From positions 186,001 through 250,000 of the forward strand of contig CAVZFB010000065.1 in NCBI GenBank assembly GCA_963774345.1: a stretch of 64,000 nt of DNA, in the 5' to 3' direction. Every line of letters begins with the position of its first letter. Within the stretch, counting starts at the first letter, position 1. The DNA comes from AP-15 sp963774345 (GTDB lineage Bacteria > Pseudomonadota > Alphaproteobacteria > ATCC43930 > CGMCC-115725). Positions 53,663 through 61,380 of the stretch are shown here, in pieces. A program made the translations under genes and the position numbers. The notes under the pieces are model-generated. The model was given only the letters and a program-made list of their open reading frames with translations. It did no database searches and had not been told where the DNA came from.

Positions 53663-54871
53663 ATGCAGCTCCGCTATAACTACCGCCTCTATCCGTCGTC
53701 GGGCCAGCGGCAGGCGCTGGCGCGGGCGTTCGGGTGCGCGCGGGTGGTGTACAACGACGGGCTGCGCGCCCGGCAGGAGGCGCATGCCGCCGGGCTGCCA
53801 TACATCACCGACAAGGAGTTGTCGGCGCAGCTGACTGCAGCGAAGGCGACCCCAGAGCGGGCATGGCTGGGCGAGGTGTCCGCGGTGGTGCTCCAGCAGG
53901 CCCTCGCGGACCTGAACGTCGCGTACAGGAACCTCTTCGCCTCCCTCAAAGGAGAGCGGAAGGGGCCGAAGATGGCCCCGCCAAGGTTCCGCTCCCGCAA
54001 GGATCATCGCCAGGCTGTGAGGTTCACCGCCAACGCCCGGTTCAAGGTGCTATCGGGCGGCAAGCTGCGCTTGCCGAAGATCGGCGATGTGTCCGTGCGC
54101 TGGTCGCGTGACCTGCCGTCCGCGCCGTCCAGCGTGACCGTCATCAAGGACTCGGCCGGCCGTTATTTCGCGTCATTCGTGATCGAGATCGAGCCGGGCA
54201 TCCCGCCTGAGGCCGGACCGGCGGTTGGCATCGACCTCGGCCTTACCTCGTTCGCGGTGCTGTCGGACGGCCGGAAGATCACCGCACCGCGGTTTCTCCG
54301 CCGGGCGGAGAAGAACCTCAGGCGCAGGCAGCGTGACCTGTCTCGCAAACAGGACGGCAGCAGAAACCGGGACAAGGCCAGGGTCACGGTTGCTCGCGCC
54401 CACGCCCGGGTGGCCGACGCGCGGCGCGAGTTCCACCACCGGCTCTCCACGGCGCTGATCCGCGAGACCCAAGCGGTCGCCGTGGAAGACTTGGCGGTGA
54501 AGGGACTCGCCCGCACCCGCCTGGCCAAGTCGGTGCATGACGCCGGGTGGTCGGCGTTCGTGCACATGCTGGAGTACAAGGCCCGGCTATACGGCCGGAC
54601 CTTCCATAAGATCGGCCGGTTCGAGCCCACCAGCCAGGTGTGCTCGGCCTGCGGCGCGAAGGACGGTCCCAAGCCGCTGCACGTGCGCACCTGGCAGTGC
54701 CCGGGGTGCCGGGCATGGCTGGACCGGGACGTGAACGCGGCAGTCAACGTCGCGAAGGCCGCCGGGCTGGCGGTGACAGCCTGTGGAGCGCAGGTAAGAC
54801 CAGGACCGGCGGTCCTGGCGCAGCACGGTGAAGCAGGAACCCTCCCGAAGTCGCGCCGGGAAGCGGCGTGA
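53663..54871 (+). CDS. tnpB: TnpB (IS200/IS605-family OrfB), RNA-guided nuclease-like
   Basis: 402 residues, intact. The N-terminal helix-turn-helix-like part (YNYRLYPSSGQRQALARAFG) precedes the RuvC-like nuclease: first Asp in VGIDLGLTSFAVL, Glu in VAVEDLAVKGLAR and final Asp in WLDRDVNAAVNVA. The zinc ribbon CSACG...CPGC sits between the latter two. No tnpA lies next to it, so the element is non-autonomous or stranded. TnpB proteins are guided by an RNA made from the element's right end and cut DNA beside a short motif. Activity is plausible since all catalytic residues are present. Confidence 0.92.
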   Translation: MQLRYNYRLYPSSGQRQALARAFGCARVVYNDGLRARQEAHAAGLPYITDKELSAQLTAAKATPERAWLGEVSAVVLQQALADLNVAYRNLFASLKGERKGPKMAPPRFRSRKDHRQAVRFTANARFKVLSGGKLRLPKIGDVSVRWSRDLPSAPSSVTVIKDSAGRYFASFVIEIEPGIPPEAGPAVGIDLGLTSFAVLSDGRKITAPRFLRRAEKNLRRRQRDLSRKQDGSRNRDKARVTVARAHARVADARREFHHRLSTALIRETQAVAVEDLAVKGLARTRLAKSVHDAGWSAFVHMLEYKARLYGRTFHKIGRFEPTSQVCSACGAKDGPKPLHVRTWQCPGCRAWLDRDVNAAVNVAKAAGLAVTACGAQVRPGPAVLAQHGEAGTLPKSRREAA

Positions 54872-54919
54872 TAGGCGGGAATCTCCGGCCTTCAGCTTCA
54901 GGGTGGAGTGGAAGTCAAA
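54760..54919 (+). ncRNA. Candidate omega (right-end element) RNA of TnpB
   Basis: In IS605-type elements the guide RNA overlaps the 3' end of tnpB and runs to the right end. Here the tnpB tail (ACCGGCGGTCCTGG hairpin at about 54,808) and the segment CTCCGGCCTTCAGCTTCAGG...GGAG (about 54,884-54,908) can form stem-loops, followed by GAAGTCAA, which resembles common right ends. The guide would begin at about 54,920. Boundaries are approximate. Confidence 0.45.
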
Positions 54920-54934
54920 TCAAGACCCACCACG

Positions 54935-54970
54935 CCTCCTCCTCCTCCTCCTCCTCCTCCTCCTCCTCCT
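54935..54970. repeat. (CCT)12 microsatellite
   Basis: Twelve perfect CCT units, giving twelve prolines in the frame of the downstream fragment. It lies 15 bases beyond the inferred right end of the TnpB element. Long perfect trinucleotide runs are rare in bacteria and are prone to slippage. Confidence 0.85.
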
Positions 54971-55342
54971 ACCTGCCTGCCTTCGGAGCAGGCGGCCGTC
55001 GTCTCTGCGCCGCGGCCGGGGCAGCGGACCCCGGCGTTCACCATGGGCACCTCGTGGCGGCGCACCTCCTGGTACCTCCAGCTGCCGCGCACCTCGGGCG
55101 TGCCCTGGTCCGGCGTCGTCCGGCTCGAATGCTCGGCCGACCTGCCGCTCGCCGAGGTAACCCGTCTCGGCGACCTTACCGCCCGCCTGCTGCCCCAGCT
55201 GGCTAGCGCGCCGCACAAGGATCCCCGCGCCCCGCAGAACCTGGTACCGATCGGCGGCCTGGAGCGCCAGCTGCGGCACCGTCTCGGCGGCCAGCACATC
55301 CTCTATCGCGCCCTGCGCGCGGCGGCTATGCCTGTGAGGTGA
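54971..55342 (+). pseudogene. Actinobacterial hypothetical protein, C-terminal fragment
   Basis: TMGTSWRRTSWYLQLPRTSG, VPWSGVVRLECSADLPLAEV, LPQLASAPHKDPRAPQNLVP and GGLERQLRHRLGGQHILYRA look like a conserved protein end, with stop at 55,342. The pattern recalls the C-terminus of NurA-like nuclease-family proteins in actinobacteria, but I am not sure. The upstream part of the gene is replaced by the polyproline run and the TnpB element. Confidence 0.5.
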
Positions 55343-55482
55343 GTCATGGCGCATGCCCCGCGGGCCGCACCTTCTTCACCTACGGCGCCGGCCATGTCTT
55401 CAGCCATCCGCTGGGCAGCTGGATGGCGGCCAATCAGGTCACCGTCGGCGCCCTGACCGACAGCCTCAGCGTCATCAGCTGT
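55343..55482. other. Short gap with unidentified coding-like fragment
   Basis: The plus strand reads CPAGRTFFTYGAGHVFSHPL then GSWMAANQVTVGALTDSLSV, which has a protein-like composition but no family I can name, and no start or proper end. Confidence 0.25.
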
Positions 55483-55938
55483 CTAGGGCCGGGCGCCGGG
55501 GCCGGGCAGCAGGTCGATGTCGGTGGCCCGCATCGGCTGGCCGCATTCGGAGCAGTGCAGCTCGACGTGGCTGATCTGGCCGCAGGCGTGGTGCCGGTAC
55601 AGCACCGGCGGCCCGGCCTCGCCGGCCAGCCATTTGTCTCCCCATGCCACCATCACCATGAGCACCTCGAAAAGCTCCAGCCCCTTGGCGGTCAGCACGT
55701 ACTCATGCCGTGGCGGCCGGGCCGAGTACTCACGCCGCTCCAGCACGCCGGTCTCGGTCAGCCAGCGGAGCCGCTCCGCGAGCACCTTGCGGGACATGCC
55801 CAGGCTCTGCCGCAGCTGGTCGAACCGGGTGATGCCGACGTAGACGTTCCGGAGGATGAGCGGCGACCAGGGCTCGCCGGCCACGTCCATGGTGCGCGCG
55901 ATCGAGCACGCCATCGCGCCGAACTGAGTCCGCTGCAT
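55483..55938 (-). CDS. HxlR-family transcriptional regulator
   Basis: 151 residues. The HxlR winged helix is SIARTMDVAGEPWSPLILRN, RFDQLRQSLGMSRKVLAERL, RWLTETGVLERREYSARPPR and YVLTAKGLELFEVL. The tail HHACGQISHVELHCSECGQP carries three cysteines and may bind zinc. It is divergent from a PPOX-type flavoprotein gene, and two similar operator-like sites lie between them. Confidence 0.88.
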   Translation of the reverse strand: MQRTQFGAMACSIARTMDVAGEPWSPLILRNVYVGITRFDQLRQSLGMSRKVLAERLRWLTETGVLERREYSARPPRHEYVLTAKGLELFEVLMVMVAWGDKWLAGEAGPPVLYRHHACGQISHVELHCSECGQPMRATDIDLLPGPGARP

Positions 55939-55959
55939 GAAGACACCATAGCCTAAAAG

Positions 55960-56017
55960 GTTCCCTAAAGAAACTTACCGTGCTAGCGTGCTGTCCTGTC
56001 AGTTCCCTAAAGGAATC
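55960..56017. promoter_or_regulatory. Paired operator-like sites for HxlR
   Basis: GTTCCCTAAAGAAAC (55960-55974) and GTTCCCTAAAGGAATC (56002-56017) are direct copies, each partly palindromic (TTCC...GGAA in the second). Their centres are 42 bases apart, four helical turns, between the divergent HxlR and PPOX genes. Confidence 0.6.
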
Positions 56018-56035
56018 AACGGGTAGGAGATGACC

Positions 56036-56564
56036 ATGGACCAGCAGCAGCCGCAGTCGCACACCGAGCACGTGTCCCAGGTCGGGGAGCTCGATCACCC
56101 GGGCGCCCGGGACCTGCTCGCCACCGAGACCCTGACGCGGCTGGCCTACACCGGGTCCGACGGTTTCCCGCGGGTGATTCCCATCGGATTCCACTGGACC
56201 GGAGAGCACATCGTCGTCTGCACCGTGCCCAGCTCACCGAAGGTCCGCGCGATGGCCGCCCGCCCGGACATCGCGCTCACCATCGACACCAACCAGGGGA
56301 CGGCCAGCCGGTCCCTGTCCGTGCGCGGCGTGGCCGCCATCGAGATCGTCGACGGCGTACCGGACGAGTACCTCGCCGCCTCCACCAAGAAGATGGACGA
56401 CGAGCAGGCCCGCCAGTTCGAAGCGGCGGTGCGGTCGATGTATGAGCAGATGGCCCGCATCACCATCCAGCCGCGCTGGGCGCGCTACTACGACTTCGGC
56501 ACCGGCCGGCTGACCGGGCTTCCTGGCCAAGCTGGTCCAGGAAAACCAGGCCCGTCAGGGTTGA
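56036..56564 (+). CDS. Pyridoxamine 5'-phosphate oxidase-family (PPOX/FMN or F420 split-barrel) protein
   Basis: About 175 residues from ATG 56036, six bases after AGGAG (an ATG at 56030 is too close). The split-barrel pattern is RDLLATETLTRLAYTGSDGF, PRVIPIGFHWTGEHIVVCTV, KVRAMAARPDIALTIDT and MARITIQPRWARYYDFGTGR. Near 56,519 a one-base change of frame would give the more natural tail LTGFLAKLVQENQARQG ending at 56,564; without it the tail is Pro/Gly-rich. Probably a flavin- or F420-dependent reductase under HxlR control. Confidence 0.82.
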
Positions 56565-56710
56565 GGCTGTGCAAGCCGGACTGACCGGCCTGCGGCATGA
56601 TGTCCGTGAAAGGCTAATTGCCCAGCGAACTGCGGCGGAAGGACTGCTGGTGCCAGCTCACGATGTCCTGTTCGGTGCCTCCCTCGGCCAGTGGAACGGC
56701 GCGGACGCCG

Positions 56711-56876
56711 CCGTCCTGGAGCACCACGCGGCCGGCTTCATCTACCGCAGCCCCGACGACACCCCGCCGACCAGGCCCAGGCCCGCTGGGCCACCGAGAT
56801 AGTGCCCGCCGTCCGCGAGGCCATCAACCGCCAGGCCCCGTTGAACCCTGACGGCCCGCACCCTGCCCCGCCGTAA
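56711..56876 (+). pseudogene. LLM-class (F420/flavin) oxidoreductase, C-terminal fragment
   Basis: AAVLEHHAAGFIYRSPDDTP then, after a slip near 56,768, DQAQARWATEIVPAVREAIN and a stop at 56,876. This is the C-terminal helix region of a luciferase-like monooxygenase. Its first 40 bases are identical to the last 40 of the window, where a longer piece of the same kind of gene ends. Confidence 0.65.
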
Positions 56877-56925
56877 TCTGAGCACCGAACGAGCTTCGTC
56901 CCCTCCCTAGCTCACACCGGCGCGA
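56861..56925. repeat. Short dispersed repeat, copy B
   Basis: Diverged match to 45,285-45,345 (shared core CCCCGCCGTAATCTGAG, a CCGAACGAG stretch and AGCTCACA). It follows the LLM fragment's stop. Confidence 0.5.
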
Positions 56926-56952
56926 AACCTCGAAGGCCGGTCCGGGCGGCGG

Positions 56953-57418
56953 TCAGTACTCGTTCTTGATGTTGAAGAAAGACCCGCGGATGGTTCCGGC
57001 CAGCTTCGACTTCTGCCTCGCGAACTTGAACCGCGAGGCGAGTTCCGCGGGGACTTCCATCCCTTCGGACAGCTTGAACCCGACCGCCCGCTTCCCGGAG
57101 TCGTCGACGGTGTACATCACGTTGATCGACAGGCCGCTCTCGTAGAAGACGTAGGCGATCCGGATGTTCTCGACCTGGAAGGCCGTCGCCTCCAGAGGAC
57201 GAGACGCGATGACGATGTCACGTTCTTCCTTGAGGATCCGGTGCACCCAGTCGATGGCCGTCTTGGCGTTGCCGGCAGGCTCCACCGTGAAGACGTGGTC
57301 GTACTTGTTCTTGAAGTAGCGGGCCTCGTTCGCCCGCAGGCCAGCCAGCGCCGGCCGCGACCGGCGACGACTCCAGACCCACGGTCGAAACGGTGGCGAA
57401 ATCCACGGTATAGGGCAT
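56953..57418 (-). CDS. Hypothetical protein (one frame break)
   Basis: About 155 residues. The N-terminal part from ATG 57418 is MPYTVDFATVSTVGLESSPV; after a slip near 57,355 it continues LAGLRANEARYFKNKYDHVF, IDWVHRILKEERDIVIASRP, IRIAYVFYESGLSINVMYTV and LAGTIRGSFFNIKNEY. Mixed alpha/beta, no signal peptide or membrane helix. I recognise no family. It stands alone between fragments and the GntR operon. Confidence 0.55.
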
Positions 57419-57616
57419 GACGCACTCCCGGACGCATAGGGCGGTTTACGTCGGCCCGAGGATACCTCGGCCGTGAAACCTGCCGAGCAGGACCTGGGCA
57501 CCGCTCGAGCGCGGTCAGCGACCTGGAAGCGTACCGGTGCCGTCCTCACCGCCCGGCTGCCTCACATGTTGCACTCCGTTACCGCGGGCCGCGCCGCTTG
57601 ACTAGAGGACGGCCGT

Positions 57617-57638
57617 CTGTACCCTTGTCGTATGGGTA
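57617..57638. promoter_or_regulatory. Inverted repeat over the GntR start codon
   Basis: TACCC (57620-57624) and GGGTA (57634-57638) flank TTGTCGTAT and include the ATG at 57,632. A site overlapping the start suggests an autoregulated transcript with little or no leader, as seen for YtrA-type GntR operons. Evidence is symmetry only. Confidence 0.35.
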
Positions 57639-58200
57639 TAGATAAAGAGATCAGCAGCCGGGCGGGCGGCAGTGCTGCCGCTGCCCCGCCTGGCGCGGGC
57701 GGCGGGGGAAAGACCCCGCCCCGCCCCGGGCAGGGCGGGCCGGGGTCGCCGATCGAGTTCCGGCTGGATGCGGCCTCGGGGGTGCCGACCTACCTGCAGC
57801 TGGTGCACCAGGTGGAGCACGCGCTGCGGCTGGGGTATCTCAAGCCCGGTGACCAGCTGCCCAAGGTCAGGGACGTGGTGGCCTCGCTGGCGATCAACCC
57901 GAACACGGTGCTGAAGGCCTACAAGGAGCTGGAGACCAAGGGCCTGGCGGCCGGCCGGCCCGGCCAGGGCACGTTCATCCAGGCCACGCTGAGCCAGGTC
58001 GGGTTGCCCGAGCTCGCCGGGCTGCGAAAGGCCCTGATCGGCTGGCTGGCCAGCGCGGATGCGGCGGGACTGGATGCGGACGGGATGGTCGCGCTGTTCA
58101 CCAGCGCGCTGCGGGATTTCCATGAGCGCCGCGGCGGCCCGCGCACCCGCGGCGGCCCGCGGCGGCGCGGCGGGCGCGCGGAACGGAGGGCGTCGCATGA
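57632..58200 (+). CDS. GntR-family regulator, YtrA subfamily
   Basis: About 185 residues. A Gly/Pro/Ala-rich N-terminal tail of 45 residues precedes the winged helix: GVPTYLQLVHQVEHALRLGY, LKPGDQLPKVRDVVASLAIN, PNTVLKAYKELETKGLAAGR, GQGTFI. The helical C-terminal domain is short, as in YtrA regulators that control ABC exporters. In the raw frame no stop appears until 58,660, inside the next gene. A slip in the repetitive CGGCGG stretch near 58,140-58,170 would end the protein at the ATGA (58,197-58,200) that starts the ATPase gene. Confidence 0.82.
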
Positions 58201-59126
58201 GTGTGAACGTCGTCGAGGCCCGGGGCCTGGGCAAGCGGTACGGCCGGACGTGGGCGCTGCGCGAGTGCACGCTGGCGGTCCCCGCCGGGCACGTGGCCGC
58301 GCTGGCCGGCCCGAACGGGGCGGGCAAGACCACGCTGCTGAACCTGGCGGTCGGCCTGGCGGCGCCATCGGCGGGCGCGGTCACCGTGCTCGGCGGCCAG
58401 GCCGGGTCGCCGGCCGCGCTGGACGGGATCGCGTTCGTGGCCCAGGACACGCCGCTGTACGAGAACCTGCCGGCCGCGGACATGCTGCACCTGACCCGGA
58501 ACCTGAACCGGCGCTTCGACCGGCCCTACGCCCGCGGCCGGCTGGCCGAGCTCGGCATCCCGCTGAACCGCAAGGCCGGGAAGCTGTCCGGGGGGCAGCA
58601 GGCGCAGCTCGCGCTGACCCTGGCGCTGGCCCGCCGGCCGCGGCTGCTGGTGCTCGATGAGCCGGTGGCGATGCTGGACCCGGTGGCCCGGCATGACTTC
58701 ATGGCCGCGGTGCTGACCGCGGCGGCCGAGGACGGGGTCTCGGTGCTGCTGTCCTCGCACGTGCTGGCCGAGCTGGAGCGGGTGGCCGACTACCTGATCT
58801 TGCTGTCCCGGGGCCGGGTGCAGGTGGCCGGCGGGGTCGATGACCTGCTGGCCGGCCACCGGGTGCTGACCGGCCCGGCCGAGCAGGCCGGCCGGTATGC
58901 CGAACGGCCGGTGGTGCATGTGCGCCGCGGCGGGGCCCAGGCGCACCTGCTGGTCCGGGCCGCCGCGGAGGATCCGGTCCCGCCGGGCTGGGAGGCGCAC
59001 CCGGTCGGCCTGGAGGAACTCGCCCTGGCCTACCTGCGCGAGCCCGGCGCCGCGGCGCTGCCCGGCCCGGCCCGCGGCCGGGCTCTGCCGCTTGAAACCG
59101 GCGAACCGTCGGAGGTGACCAGATGA
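58197..59126 (+). CDS. ABC transporter ATP-binding protein
   Basis: 309 residues from ATG 58197. Walker A is AGPNGAGKTTLLNLAVG, the Q-loop region is FVAQDTPLYENLPAADMLH, the signature is GKLSGGQQAQLALTLALA, Walker B is LLVLDEPVAMLDPVARHD and the H-loop is SSHVLAELE. The C-terminal extension ends PVGLEELALAYLREPG, paralogous to the fragment at 33,544. Start and stop overlap the neighbours by four bases each (ATGA), so GntR, ATPase and permease are co-translated. It energises the export permease at 59,123. Confidence 0.92.
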   Translation: MSVNVVEARGLGKRYGRTWALRECTLAVPAGHVAALAGPNGAGKTTLLNLAVGLAAPSAGAVTVLGGQAGSPAALDGIAFVAQDTPLYENLPAADMLHLTRNLNRRFDRPYARGRLAELGIPLNRKAGKLSGGQQAQLALTLALARRPRLLVLDEPVAMLDPVARHDFMAAVLTAAAEDGVSVLLSSHVLAELERVADYLILLSRGRVQVAGGVDDLLAGHRVLTGPAEQAGRYAERPVVHVRRGGAQAHLLVRAAAEDPVPPGWEAHPVGLEELALAYLREPGAAALPGPARGRALPLETGEPSEVTR

Positions 59127-60160
59127 CCGCGCTGACCGTGCCCGCTCGCCCGGGCCAGGACGCGAGCCTGCGGCCGGTGCCGTGGCGGCGGATGGCCTGG
59201 GTCACCTGGCGGCAGCACCGGATCGCGCTGGTCGGCGTGGCCGCGCTGCTGGGCGCGCTGGCCGTGTACCTGTGGCTCACCGGCTCATCGCTGCACCACG
59301 CCTACGCCGCCGCAGCCACCTGCCACCCGGCAAGCTCAGGTGCCTGCGGGAGCCTGGTCGGCTACTTCCTCTCCACCTACAACGCAACGGCGCAGCTCAT
59401 CGCGGCCCTGCTGCAGGCGGTGCCCGCGCTGATCGGGGCGTTCGTCGGGGCGCCGGTGCTGGCCCGGGAGCTGGAGACCGGCACCTTCCGGTACGCCTGG
59501 ACCCAGGGCTTCGGCCGGCAGCGCTGGACGCTCGCCAAGCTGGTGCCGCTCGCGGTCACGGTGACGGCCGCCGCCGGGGCGTTCAGCCTGCTGTTCTCCT
59601 GGTACTACCAGCCGTTCTTCGCCGACCGCATGCAGGTCCCGCAGGTCCCGCTGTCTCCCGTGGTGTTCGACCTGCGCGGGGTCGCGTTCGCCGCCTGGAC
59701 GCTGGCCGCCTTCGCGATCGGCGCCCTGGCCGGCATGCTCATCCGCCGCGTCGTCCCCGCGATCGCCGCCACCCTGGCCGCCTACACGGGGCTCGCCCTC
59801 GCAGCCGGGATGTACCTGCGCCAGCACTACCTGACGCCGCTGCTCACCAGGAACCTCGTCAACCCGCCTGGTTCCGCGTGGATCATCAGCCAGTGGTGGA
59901 CCAAGGGCGGTCAGCCGGTCAGCCAGTCCGTGCTCAGCCAGGTCCTCCAGGGGGCGCCACAGCTGGCCGGGAAGGGCGGGATCCCGCAGTCCCCCGACGT
60001 GACGCAGTACCTCATCCAGCACGGGTACACGCAGTGGACGAGCTATCAGCCGGGCAGCCGGTTCTGGCCCTTCCAGTGGATCGAGGGCGGCTGGCTGATC
60101 GCGCTGTCAGTGCTGCTCATCGCCGCCACCATGTGGCTGGTCCGCCGCCGCGCCGCCTGA
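59123..60160 (+). CDS. ABC-2 type exporter permease
   Basis: 345 residues, six or more hydrophobic helices. Paralog of the permease at 33,687: VGAPVLARELETGTFRYAWT, QGFGRQRWTLAKL, and near the end TSYQPGSRFWPFQWIEGGWL. Large external loops lie after helix 1 (with CHPASSGACG, possibly a disulfide) and before the last helix. It is co-translated with the ATPase and followed, with a one-base TGATG overlap, by a cytochrome b561-like membrane protein. Confidence 0.88.
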   Translation: MTALTVPARPGQDASLRPVPWRRMAWVTWRQHRIALVGVAALLGALAVYLWLTGSSLHHAYAAAATCHPASSGACGSLVGYFLSTYNATAQLIAALLQAVPALIGAFVGAPVLARELETGTFRYAWTQGFGRQRWTLAKLVPLAVTVTAAAGAFSLLFSWYYQPFFADRMQVPQVPLSPVVFDLRGVAFAAWTLAAFAIGALAGMLIRRVVPAIAATLAAYTGLALAAGMYLRQHYLTPLLTRNLVNPPGSAWIISQWWTKGGQPVSQSVLSQVLQGAPQLAGKGGIPQSPDVTQYLIQHGYTQWTSYQPGSRFWPFQWIEGGWLIALSVLLIAATMWLVRRRAA

Positions 60161-60846
60161 TGCATCCCGCCATGCGACCAGTACCCCAGTCATCCCCGCC
60201 TGCTCAGCGCTCCGGCGGAGCCGAGGGCAACGAGCGGCTGACCGCGATGACAGGGGCGGTGCTGCTGATCCTGCTGGCCGTCGAGTGCTACACGATCTTG
60301 CGGATCGGCCGCCTGCTCACTCTGCACGTGTTCCTCGGCATGCTGTTGCTTGGCCCGGTCACCCTCAAGGCCGGGTCAGTTCTCTACCGTTTCGCCCGCT
60401 ACTACACGGGGAGCGCACCGTACCGGCGCAAGGGGCCGCCCGCACTGCTGCTGCGGCTGATCGGGCCGATCGTCATGCTGCTCACGGCGTGCGTCTTCGG
60501 CTCCGGCATCATGCTCGCCGTCACCGGCCCCAGCTACGGGCCGCCCAGCGGGTGGCTCGTGGTGCACAGGATCTCGTTCATCGCCTGGCTCTTCTTCATA
60601 GCCATCCACGTGCTCGCCCACGTGCCGCGCCTGCCCAGGCTGCTCGCCGCCGAGGCACGCGGCGTCTCCCTCCCGCAGGGTGAAACGGGCGGGCACGCAG
60701 GCGCCGGGCGGCACGCCCGCCGGGCGATGGAAGTCCTCGGCGCCCGTGGCACCCGGCTGGCCCTGCTGATCGCCTCGCTCCTCGCCGGCCTGGTGATCGC
60801 TCTGCTCACCGTGCACCTCGCGGGCAAGTGGGAGCCATTCGGCTAG
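60160..60846 (+). CDS. Cytochrome b561/ferric reductase-like membrane protein
   Basis: 228 residues starting at ATG 60160 inside the permease stop, or at ATG 60172. About five helices: AVLLILLAVECYTIL, LLTLHVFLGMLLLGPVTLKA, IGPIVMLLTACVFGSGIMLA, VVHRISFIAWLFFIAIHVLA and a final ALLIASLLAGLVIALLTVHL. Histidines in LTLHVF, VVHRI and AIHVLAHV are positioned as possible b-haem ligands. Its tight coupling to an ABC exporter operon is unusual; a redox role for the exported compound is an inference. Confidence 0.72.
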   Translation: MHPAMRPVPQSSPPAQRSGGAEGNERLTAMTGAVLLILLAVECYTILRIGRLLTLHVFLGMLLLGPVTLKAGSVLYRFARYYTGSAPYRRKGPPALLLRLIGPIVMLLTACVFGSGIMLAVTGPSYGPPSGWLVVHRISFIAWLFFIAIHVLAHVPRLPRLLAAEARGVSLPQGETGGHAGAGRHARRAMEVLGARGTRLALLIASLLAGLVIALLTVHLAGKWEPFG

Positions 60847-61007
60847 GGTCAGCCAAAATCGCACGGCAGGCGCTTGATGCCGTTGATGAAGGGCTAAGGT
60901 CACCAGCGACAGGACCAAGGCCGCTTAGGCCGGGATAGCCCAGGGCATTTACTGTGTCTGCCTGACCAGGATCACCAGCGTGGGTGGCCAGGTGAAAGGG
61001 ACATGCC

Positions 61008-61346
61008 ATGACTCACGAGGACGACCTGCCTGCCGAAGTGCGGCGGCAAGACGAAGAGGACGAACTGCGGATAGCCGCGCAGCTATCCGAGCTGCGCAAG
61101 GAAGAGCATGGCTCGGCCGCCAGACGACGGTGGAGCGCTCTCAGCAAACGCACTCGCATGCTGCTGATCACTGCGGCGGTTGCCGACGGTGCTCTCCGGG
61201 TTGCGGCGCTCATCGACATCCAGCGCCGGCCAGCAAGCCAGATCCGGGGCCGGAAGGGGATGTGGGCGGCCGCCGTGGCACTGGTCAGCTCCGCCGGAGT
61301 CGTGCCAGTCTCATACTTCGTCTTCGGCCAACGTCGCGCGCCCTGA
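61008..61346 (+). CDS. Small membrane protein with PLDc_N-like two-helix domain
   Basis: 112 residues. A charged N-terminal helix (RRQDEEDELRIAAQLSELRK) is followed by two membrane helices, LLITAAVADGALRVAALIDI and WAAAVALVSSAGVVPVSYFV, with RRPASQIRG between them and the tail FGQRR. This is the layout of the PLDc_N/DUF-type module found alone or before cardiolipin synthases. GAAAGGGACA precedes the start. It is convergent with the AarF-like kinase gene. Function is unknown. Confidence 0.7.
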   Translation: MTHEDDLPAEVRRQDEEDELRIAAQLSELRKEEHGSAARRRWSALSKRTRMLLITAAVADGALRVAALIDIQRRPASQIRGRKGMWAAAVALVSSAGVVPVSYFVFGQRRAP

Positions 61347-61380
61347 CCACGCCAGATGAGCGCGATAGATGCCACCGCCC

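Noticed and set aside
54935..54970. CRISPR-like repeat
   Set aside because: It is a simple CCT microsatellite without spacers; no CRISPR array or cas gene appears elsewhere.
54908..55342. A genuine polyproline protein gene starting just after tnpB
   Set aside because: The proline run is a microsatellite within the junction, and the following sequence reads as the tail of a longer protein; there is no credible start site.
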